Shown here: piece after piece, positions 6,603 through 11,662 of the stretch
Layout of the letters: each line of letters starts with the position of its first letter
How positions within the stretch are numbered: the first letter of the stretch is position 1
Assembly: GCA_023419055.1 (NCBI GenBank)
Contig: JAEZYO010000940.1
Coordinates: 1 to 11,662, forward strand
DNA from: Pseudomonadota bacterium
Lineage (GTDB): Bacteria > Myxococcota > Polyangia > Polyangiales > Polyangiaceae
Direction: 5' to 3'
DNA: 11,662 nt
The notes under the pieces: model-generated
Database searches by the model: none
What the model was told of the DNA's origin: nothing
What the model saw: only the letters and a program-made list of their open reading frames with translations
Program-made: the position numbers and the translations under genes

Positions 6603-8371
6603 GAGCGCTCGTCTTCTCGGCGCTCGCCTCGCTCCTCGTCGCGTGCGGCGGCGCGACCCCATCGGGTTCGCTCTTCAAGAAGAACTGGCAGAACGACGGC
6701 GGTGTCTCGATCGGGCGCGTGGAAGAGCGCTTGCGCAAGAGCGCCCGCGTGAAGGACGAGAACGTCGCGGTCGGCGTCACGGAGCGCGGCCTCGTCGGCC
6801 AGACGCTCGAGTCCAAGCAGCGCTGGTCCTACACCGGGAAAGTCGGATCCGTTCCCGCCATCGCGGGCGGGCTCGTGGTCTTCACGGGCGACGACCACGT
6901 CGTGGCGCTCGACGCCAAGACGGGCAAGGAGCTGTGGCAGGTCGACGCGGACGGCCGCACGCTGCGCGGCGCGGCGGACGACGGCAAGCTCACCGTGGTC
7001 TCGCTCGGCTCTACGGTGCCGGGCCGGAGCGTGCTGCTCGCGGTAGATCGTTCCGGCAATGTCGTGTTCGAGACGAATCCGGGCGTGGAGATCGGGCGCC
7101 CCGGAGTGATCGACGGCCTCGCGTTCGTCCCCTGGGGCGACCAGTACGTCTCCGTGATCGATCTCTCCGCCAAGTCGGAGGTCGCTCGCCTCCTCTTGCG
7201 CGATCTCGTCAGCCACGCGCTCAAGTCGGATACCGAGCTCTGGTTCGGCGAGCGCGCGCTCGTTCGCTTCGACGACAAGATCCGCATGGCGGACAACGCC
7301 TCGGCCACGCGCGTGGTGCTCGAGCCACGAGAGCTGCCGGGTCGCCCGGGCTGGCTTCCTCGCGGCTCGGAGCTCGCCGAGGTCGACGCCGGCGCTCGCG
7401 CCAAGATCCGGGTTTACGCGACCCCGAGCGTCGAGGGCGGCGCGGCCCATTTCGCGAACGATGCCTACGTCGCGACGTACTTCCGCGTCGCGTACGGGCT
7501 CAGCGTGAAGGACGGCAAGCTGCTCTGGGCAAAGGCGCTGCCGGGCGACGCGCTGGGCGGCGCGGTGGCAGAGCGCGGCTTCGTGATCTGCGACGCCTCG
7601 GGCAAGGTGACGCTGCTCGACCCGAAGGGCGGACCGGTGAGCGAGCTCTCGCTCGGCGAGAAGCTCCGCGGCTGCACCGTGCAAGCGAGCTCGCTCGACA
7701 CGGGCGCGGGGAGAACCCGTAGCCCGCTCTCCGAGCAGCTCGCGGCGGCGCTCGTTGCGCTCGACCCCAGCATGGCGGCGGCCCAAACCTTCCTCCTCGC
7801 CGAGCTCGGAAAGCTCGACGAGCCGATCGTGACGAAGACGCTGATCGAGCTCGCGTCGAGCGACAGGCTGCCCCCCGAGCAGCGGGCGGAAGCGCGCAAG
7901 CTCATCGCGACGCGCCGTGAGGGCGTGGAGTTCATGCTGACCGCGCTCGAGCGGCACTACGATTTCGTCTCCGGCACGCTGCCGCCGCCGGTGGGCTCGA
8001 TCGCGGACGCGCTTTCAGCCCTGAATGAGACGCGCGGCGCTCCGCTGCTCGCGCGCCACCTGAACGACCCCGCGAACTCCATCGACGACGTGGAGCGGGC
8101 CGCGCGCGCGCTCGGCAAGCTGGCGACGCCCGCCGAGTACCGCGATCTTCGCACCTTCTTCGCGCTGTATCGCGCCACGGCGGACGAGCCCGGTCTCGTG
8201 GGCGCGGTCGGGGCCGTGGCCGAGGCTCTCCTCCGGGTGGGCGGCGAGGAGGGTCGCGCCCTGGTGGAACGCGCGGCGACTGACCCGCTCACCCAGCCGG
8301 ACGTGCGGAGAGCCCTCGGGGCGCTCTTGCCTCCAGGAAAACCGGAAGCCCACACGGCGGAAGCGAAGTAG
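6599..8371 (+). CDS. Lipoprotein with PQQ-like beta-propeller and C-terminal HEAT-like repeats
   Basis: A 590-residue lipoprotein: 'MRALVFSALASLLVACGG' has a lipobox with Cys at residue 16. Residues about 80-345 carry PQQ-like propeller blades, the clearest being 'VVALDAKTGKELWQVDADG' (about 100-120) and 'GLSVKDGKLLWAKALPGDAL' (300-320), with 'GKVTLLDPKGG' near 335-344. It is related in type to BamB-like and quinoprotein-type propellers, but no PQQ-binding or dehydrogenase residues can be claimed, so it is probably a binding platform. From about 375 to 590 the protein is helical with HEAT-like repeats ('VERAARALGKLATPAEYRDL', 'VAEALLRVGGEEGRALVERA'). It overlaps the upstream HEAT gene by ATGA and lies 11 nt before the next gene, so all are likely in one operon. 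It is anchored to a membrane and faces the periplasm or exterior. Function unknown; an envelope-assembly factor is one possibility. Confidence 0.83.
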   Translation: MRALVFSALASLLVACGGATPSGSLFKKNWQNDGGVSIGRVEERLRKSARVKDENVAVGVTERGLVGQTLESKQRWSYTGKVGSVPAIAGGLVVFTGDDHVVALDAKTGKELWQVDADGRTLRGAADDGKLTVVSLGSTVPGRSVLLAVDRSGNVVFETNPGVEIGRPGVIDGLAFVPWGDQYVSVIDLSAKSEVARLLLRDLVSHALKSDTELWFGERALVRFDDKIRMADNASATRVVLEPRELPGRPGWLPRGSELAEVDAGARAKIRVYATPSVEGGAAHFANDAYVATYFRVAYGLSVKDGKLLWAKALPGDALGGAVAERGFVICDASGKVTLLDPKGGPVSELSLGEKLRGCTVQASSLDTGAGRTRSPLSEQLAAALVALDPSMAAAQTFLLAELGKLDEPIVTKTLIELASSDRLPPEQRAEARKLIATRREGVEFMLTALERHYDFVSGTLPPPVGSIADALSALNETRGAPLLARHLNDPANSIDDVERAARALGKLATPAEYRDLRTFFALYRATADEPGLVGAVGAVAEALLRVGGEEGRALVERAATDPLTQPDVRRALGALLPPGKPEAHTAEAK

Positions 8372-8382
8372 AGTAGTCGACA

Positions 8383-9324
8383 ATGAGCTTTGCGCGCCTC
8401 AAGGGCCGTTTGCTGGAAGGCCGACCGCTCGTGGTGGCCTCCGACATCTGCGCCTCTTTTCGGGCTCGCGGTGTCGCGCTCGACTCGCCGGGAGCCATCG
8501 GGCAGCTCTTGCGCGAACGTCCGGACGACGTGCTCCGTCACTACCGCGCCGAGGTCGAGTGTCGCGTCGATATCGTGACCGCGCTCACGGCGGACACGAC
8601 TCCGCGCGCGCTCGCCGAGGTCGGCATGCAGCACCGCGCGAGTCAGCTCACGAGCCGGGCGGTGGAGCTTGCGCTCGAGGCGGCGATCGAGAGCGCGAAG
8701 CCCGTCGCCGTGGCCGGCGTCCTGGGTTCGGACATGGTGAGCCCGATGGCCGCCGACCGCTTGCACGAGGAGCTGACCGAGCACGCGGCGCGCATCGCCG
8801 CGGCGGGCTGCGAGCTCCTCATCACGCGCGGTCAGGGTTCCCGCCTGAGCCTCATGGCCGCCGTAGTGGCGGCCGCCCGGACGGAGCTCCCGACCTGGGC
8901 CGTCGTCGAGTGCACCCCCGAGGGTGACAGCATCACCGGCTCGCCGATCGGGGAGCTCCTCTCCGCGCTGCACGACGCGGGCGCGAGCGTCGTCTTGTTC
9001 GAGGTGCCGCGGGCCGACGTCGGGCTCCGTGATCTCGAGCGCTGTGCGACCGCGCTGGAAAACTCCTCACTCACCGCGGGGGTCTTGTTGGCGGCGGGGG
9101 ACGAGGCCCTGCCGGGCTTCAATGATCCCGATTCCGACCCGGATCGCTGGGTCGACGGCGCGCTCGACCTCAGTATCGGAGGGGCGCGCGTGATCGGCGG
9201 TGGGGCGGGGACTACCGAAGAGCACACGCGGGCCTTAGCTCTCGCTCTCGGTTCGTTGCACCCCTCGATCCCTCATCCCCCGTCGACCCCCGAGTTCGAC
9301 CGCGAGCCGAGCGGCGGCTGGTAG
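8383..9324 (+). CDS. Homocysteine S-methyltransferase-like protein lacking the zinc-binding cysteines
   Basis: A 313-residue soluble protein that follows the homocysteine S-methyltransferase (PF02574-type) order throughout. It has an N-terminal strand ('RPLVVASDICASFRARG'), 'LLRERPDDVLRHYRAEVECR', 'VDIVTALTADTTP' where family members have the T-N-T-Y region, 'PVAVAGVLGSDM', and an end 'GARVIGGGAGTTEEHTRAL'. True enzymes bind zinc through one Cys in an 'NC' motif and a Cys pair in 'GGCCGTTPEH'. Here the first position is V208 (in 'LFEVPR') and the pair is G274-A275 (GGGAGTT at 272-278), so all three ligands are absent. The usual 'DGAMGT' start is also gone. It is therefore either inactive as a zinc methyltransferase or repurposed. 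Its start is 11 nt from the previous stop, with only a weak ribosome site, and glutamate-cysteine ligase follows 43 nt downstream. Family high; activity loss is inferred from motif comparison. Confidence 0.8.
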   Translation: MSFARLKGRLLEGRPLVVASDICASFRARGVALDSPGAIGQLLRERPDDVLRHYRAEVECRVDIVTALTADTTPRALAEVGMQHRASQLTSRAVELALEAAIESAKPVAVAGVLGSDMVSPMAADRLHEELTEHAARIAAAGCELLITRGQGSRLSLMAAVVAAARTELPTWAVVECTPEGDSITGSPIGELLSALHDAGASVVLFEVPRADVGLRDLERCATALENSSLTAGVLLAAGDEALPGFNDPDSDPDRWVDGALDLSIGGARVIGGGAGTTEEHTRALALALGSLHPSIPHPPSTPEFDREPSGGW

Positions 9325-9351
9325 CCGCGCGGTTCTCACTCATCTCTCCCC

Positions 9352-9359
9352 AAGAAAGG
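9352..9359 (+). promoter_or_regulatory. Ribosome binding site deciding a GTG start
   Basis: AAGAAAGG lies 8 nt before the GTG at 9368. It fixes the start of glutamate-cysteine ligase within the 43-bp gap after the methyltransferase-like gene. No hairpin or promoter was seen in that gap, so co-transcription is likely. Confidence 0.6.
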
Positions 9360-9367
9360 CGCCCACC

Positions 9368-10720
9368 GTGGCCGATCGCCCCCTCACCAGCACCGAGGAG
9401 CTCTGTACCTTCTTCCGATCCTCGGAGAAGCCGCCGAGCCAATTTCGCATCGGTGCCGAAGCCGAGAAGTTTGCTGTCTTTCGCTCGGACGGCTCACCGC
9501 TCGGGTACCCGGGTGAACGGGGCGTCGTCGCCATTTTCCACGATCTCGAGCGCTTCGGCTGGGAGCCGGATCGGGAGTCTCCCGATGGGCCGGTGATCGC
9601 GCTGCGGAACGCCGTCGCGTCGGTGACCCTCGAGCCCGGTTCACAGCTCGAGCTCAGCGGCGCCGCGCTGCCCGATCTCCATCAGGTGCACGCCGAGATC
9701 GACCAACACTTCAAAGAGCTCGAGGGCTCCTCCGAGCGCCTCGGCCTCGCCTGGCTCGGCCTCGGCTTCCACCCGCTCGCGCGGCAAGCGGATCTCGGCT
9801 GGGTCCCGAAGCAGCGCTACGCGATCATGCGCGAGTACTTGCCGCCGCTCGGAGACGGCGCGCTCGACATGATGCGGCGCACCGCCACCGTGCAGGCGAA
9901 CTTCGACTACTCGAGCGAGGACGACGCGATGCAAAAGCTCGTCGTCACGCTCAAGCTCTCCCCGCTCCTGCACGCCATGACGGCGAACGCGCCCTTCAAA
10001 GAGGGCCGGGTCACGCCGCTGAAGAGCGTGCGCGGCGACGTGTGGATGCGCATGGATCCCGCACGCAGCGGGCTCGTCGAGCGAGTGTGGCGCGCGTCAC
10101 GGCCGCGCTACACGGACTACGTCGAGTGGGCGCTCGATGCCGGGATGTTCCTGTTCAAGCGCGACGGCGCCGTCATCGCCAACACCGGGCAGACCTTCCG
10201 CAGCTTCCTCAAGGACGGCTACCAGGGGCACCGCGCGCAGCCGAAGGACTGGAAGATGCATTTGAACACGCTCTTCCCGGAGGTCCGGCTCAAGAACACG
10301 CTCGAGCTCCGCTCCTGCGACTCCCAGAGCCGCCCGCTCACCATGGCCCTGGTCGCGTTGATGACCGGCATCGTGTACGACCAGCGCTCGCTCGACGACG
10401 CGAGCGCGCTCGTCGCGCCGTTCGAGTACGACGCGGTTCAAGCAGCGCGCCCGGCGTTGCTCCGGCAGGGGATCTCCGGGAGTTTCCTCGGCAAGCCGAC
10501 CCGCGAGCTCGCCGAGCGCCTGCTCGAGATCGCGAGCGCCGGCCTCGCGCGCCGCGCGCTCACGAACGCCTCGGGCGAGGACGAGTCACGCTTCCTAGCG
10601 CCGCTCCGCGCGCTCGTAGCGGCCGGTCACTGTCCGGCAGACGTGCTCACGAGCGGTCTCTCCGAGGGCGCCGCCGTGACACCGTCGGAGATCATTCGCC
10701 GCAGTGAGATGCCGCTCTGA
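9368..10720 (+). CDS. gshA: Glutamate-cysteine ligase (plant/proteobacterial GCS2 type)
   Basis: A 450-residue cytosolic enzyme expected to join L-glutamate and L-cysteine with ATP to form gamma-glutamylcysteine, the first step of glutathione synthesis. The GTG start is supported by AAGAAAGG 8 nt upstream. Family motifs in order: 'RIGAEAEKFAV' (27-37; Glu metal/substrate site), 'TLEPGSQLELSG' (87-98), 'RRTATVQANFDY' (170-181), 'RGDVWMRMDPARSG' (222-235) and 'FPEVRLKNTLELRSCD' (303-318), then 'GIVYDQRSLDDA'. Length and motif order fit the plant-type family rather than E. coli-type GshA; actinobacterial EgtA is a more distant alternative. No gshB (glutathione synthetase) is in the window, so the final thiol product is unknown. 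It is the last gene of the plus-strand run and ends 23 bp from a convergent small gene. The three upstream genes do not share its obvious pathway except the methyltransferase-like one. Confidence 0.9.
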   Translation: MADRPLTSTEELCTFFRSSEKPPSQFRIGAEAEKFAVFRSDGSPLGYPGERGVVAIFHDLERFGWEPDRESPDGPVIALRNAVASVTLEPGSQLELSGAALPDLHQVHAEIDQHFKELEGSSERLGLAWLGLGFHPLARQADLGWVPKQRYAIMREYLPPLGDGALDMMRRTATVQANFDYSSEDDAMQKLVVTLKLSPLLHAMTANAPFKEGRVTPLKSVRGDVWMRMDPARSGLVERVWRASRPRYTDYVEWALDAGMFLFKRDGAVIANTGQTFRSFLKDGYQGHRAQPKDWKMHLNTLFPEVRLKNTLELRSCDSQSRPLTMALVALMTGIVYDQRSLDDASALVAPFEYDAVQAARPALLRQGISGSFLGKPTRELAERLLEIASAGLARRALTNASGEDESRFLAPLRALVAAGHCPADVLTSGLSEGAAVTPSEIIRRSEMPL

Positions 10721-10743
10721 GGGTCAGGGCTCACCACTCGGGT

Positions 10744-11058
10744 TCAAGCTCTGCTCTTTTTCGCGACCACCTCCGAGACCTCGTAGTGGCGCATCTCCTG
10801 GATCTGCTCGAAGAAGGGCCGAACCTTGGAGAAGAAGCGCTGGAAGTCGCTCGACGTACGGAAACCTTGCAGGTGTCCGGAGAGCGAATCCCACTCGATG
10901 CGGAGGACGTAGGACGTCGGCTCTTCGTGACAACGGCTGAGCTCGTAGCCCAGGCAGTGCGGAGAAGCGTCTAACGCGGCAGAGGCGTCGCGGTACGCCG
11001 CCACGAAGTCGTCGTGGCGCGCCGTGGGCACGGAATAGCGAATGTACTCGACGATCAT
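10744..11058 (-). CDS. Antibiotic biosynthesis monooxygenase (ABM) fold protein
   Basis: A 104-residue protein beginning 'MIVEYIRYSVP' and continuing 'CLGYELSRCHEEPTSYVLRI', 'EWDSLSGHLQGFRTS', then 'FFEQIQEMRHYEV'. This is the dimeric alpha-beta barrel of the ABM family. Family members include monooxygenases and haem-related proteins, but the name does not prove antibiotic synthesis. I recall the 'VEYIRY...HLQGFR...EMRHYE' form fused to truncated haemoglobins in some bacteria; here it stands alone. The start at 11058 is chosen because GAGGTGA (11061-11067 on the minus strand) lies directly upstream; an upstream in-frame extension to 11163 is open but has no support. Its tail ends 23 bp from the glutamate-cysteine ligase stop. 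Substrate unknown. Confidence 0.82.
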   Translation of the reverse strand: MIVEYIRYSVPTARHDDFVAAYRDASAALDASPHCLGYELSRCHEEPTSYVLRIEWDSLSGHLQGFRTSSDFQRFFSKVRPFFEQIQEMRHYEVSEVVAKKSRA

Positions 11059-11060
11059 GC

Positions 11061-11067
11061 TCACCTC
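11061..11067 (-). promoter_or_regulatory. Ribosome binding site for the ABM gene
   Basis: GAGGTGA on the minus strand precedes the ATG at 11058 (GAGG core 5 nt away). It decides the start at MIVEYIRY over a longer open frame reaching 11163. Confidence 0.65.
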
Positions 11068-11163
11068 GAAATCGCTGGCTCCGTAGCGTGGCGTCGACCC
11101 GCGACGGCGACCAGCAAGGAAATCAATAGGGACTCTGCCCGGCCGCGTCGAACCGATTCTCAC

Positions 11164-11197
11164 CTCTCCGAGGGAGCCATCGAGCCCCCTCGGAGAG
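11164..11197 (-). terminator. Stem-loop after the surface-protein gene, without U-tract
   Basis: An 11-bp perfect inverted repeat, CTCTCCGAGGG (11164-11174) and CCCTCGGAGAG (11187-11197), flanks a 12-nt loop. On the minus strand it starts 5 nt after the TGA at 11205..11203. Its place just past a stop codon suggests transcription termination or 3'-end protection, but the minus strand continues GTGAGAATC with no run of T, so it is not a classic intrinsic terminator. Confidence 0.6.
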
Positions 11198-11202
11198 CCT
11201 CT

Positions 11203-11662
11203 TCAATCGCAGGCCGCGTTCACGATCGCGACGGCGTCGAGATCGAACGTGCCTTCGCCGCCTTGCTCTTCGGGCAAGTCCTCGATGCGCACGTAGCGCA
11301 CCTTCTCGAGCCCGAGCTCGGCGAGGTCGAACGCGTCGCCACCGGCGACGCTCGGATCGAACGGATCGATCTCGTTGTCGCCCGGGTGGGCGAGGCTCGG
11401 GCGCCAGCCGGCACAGCCCTCGAATGGGAACTCGCTGCCGTCGCACTCGAAGCCGACGAAGTTCTCGCCGTCCTCGCTCACCGACACGCTGCCGAGCTCG
11501 GCGAACGCGCTCTCCGGGTCGCCCTCGGTGACCAGAAACGCGTTCTCGAACACGATGAAGTCCGGCCCCGGACCGTCGACGATCGCGGTTTCACCGAAGG
11601 CGAGCGTCACGAAGCCGCCCTCGCCGAGCGAGGTGACTTCGAGCGACCCCTGGCAGCAACCT
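11203..11662 (-). CDS. Cell-surface protein with 'DGPGPDFIVFENAF' domain (5' end beyond window)
   Basis: The minus strand is open from the right edge to a TGA at 11205..11203, showing 152 C-terminal residues with no start inside the window that must be used. It begins 'GCCQGSLEVTSLGEGGFVTL' and continues 'VDGPGPDFIVFENAF', 'ESAFAELGSVSVSEDGENF', 'GCAGWRPSLAHPGDNEIDPF', 'SVAGGDAFDLAELGLEKVRY' and 'GTFDLDAVAIVNAACD'. This is an all-beta domain that I recognise in myxobacterial and planctomycete proteins annotated as cell surface proteins, where it usually follows an exported N-terminus. Several Cys could form disulfides, fitting an extracellytoplasmic location. A GTG at 11610 is an internal codon, since homologous sequence continues upstream. 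The function is not known; carbohydrate or surface binding is a guess. A stem-loop follows the stop. Confidence 0.75.
   Translation of the reverse strand, partial: GCCQGSLEVTSLGEGGFVTLAFGETAIVDGPGPDFIVFENAFLVTEGDPESAFAELGSVSVSEDGENFVGFECDGSEFPFEGCAGWRPSLAHPGDNEIDPFDPSVAGGDAFDLAELGLEKVRYVRIEDLPEEQGGEGTFDLDAVAIVNAACD

Larger units (their letters stand above)
11059..11202. other. 144-bp intergenic region, with promoter for ABM gene expected
   Basis: Both flanking genes run leftwards. The right half (11164-11197) is a stem-loop following the surface-protein stop. The left half (11068-11163) should hold the ABM promoter, but no consensus-like boxes are convincing. No small gene or RNA was recognised. 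Confidence 0.5.

Noticed and set aside
6326..7957. Long minus-strand open frame (543 codons) opposite the propeller lipoprotein
   Set aside because: Composition is that of a GC-rich shadow. The plus strand carries a signal sequence, a lipobox and propeller repeats.
7957..8973. Minus-strand open frame (338 codons) opposite the methyltransferase-like gene
   Set aside because: It crosses the junction of two well-supported plus-strand genes and shows no family motif.
1..11662. Many GAGCTC and CTCGAG-like hexamers as a possible regulatory or uptake repeat
   Set aside because: They fall mostly in coding frames as Glu-Leu or Leu-Glu codons, which GC-rich codon choice explains. No spacing pattern was seen.

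Overview
The window is GC-rich, with GC-ending codons throughout, and carries dense short operons of bacterial genes. Gene content points to a member of the Myxococcota, most likely the Polyangiales/Sorangium side. The clues are a cysteine-rich lipoprotein with an alternating Cys pattern, a myxobacterial-style winged-helix protein, HEAT-repeat envelope proteins, a plant/proteobacterial-type glutamate-cysteine ligase, and a 'DGPGPDFIVFENAF' surface protein. This assignment rests on gene style and recollection of families, not on a database search. No rRNA, tRNA, CRISPR array, insertion sequence or phage gene was seen.

Layout from left to right: (A) <1..478 (-), an FMN-binding split-barrel (PNPOx-like) protein running off the left edge. 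(B) 595..1755 (+), a DUF362 protein whose 3' end overlaps the next gene tail to tail. (C) A minus-strand pair, a winged-helix-like protein (3003..4016) followed by a cysteine-rich lipoprotein (1742..3010), overlapping by 8 nt. (D) A minus-strand pair, NUDIX hydrolase (4982..5644) followed by NAD kinase (4101..4985), joined by a GTGA stop/start overlap. (E) A plus-strand run of four genes from 5733 to 10720: a secreted HEAT-repeat protein, a lipoprotein with a PQQ-like propeller plus HEAT repeats, a homocysteine S-methyltransferase-like protein that has lost its zinc cysteines, and a glutamate-cysteine ligase. (F) 10744..11058 (-), a small antibiotic-biosynthesis-monooxygenase (ABM) fold protein. 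(G) 11203..>11662 (-), a surface protein cut by the right edge and followed by a strong stem-loop. No gene-free stretch exceeds 300 bases; the longest gap is 144 bp.

The genes fall into themes. Pair D suits control of the NAD/NADP and ADP-ribose pools. Run E starts with two envelope proteins of repeat/scaffold type and ends with two proteins from sulfur amino-acid/thiol metabolism families, one of which appears to be a pseudoenzyme. Pair C links a probable DNA-binding protein to an outer-membrane-type lipoprotein of unknown role. The strongest leads for new biology are the zinc-less methyltransferase homologue beside glutamate-cysteine ligase, the HEAT/propeller envelope pair, and the coupled winged-helix/cysteine-rich lipoprotein pair. 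Nothing here is a recognisable defence or mobile system.
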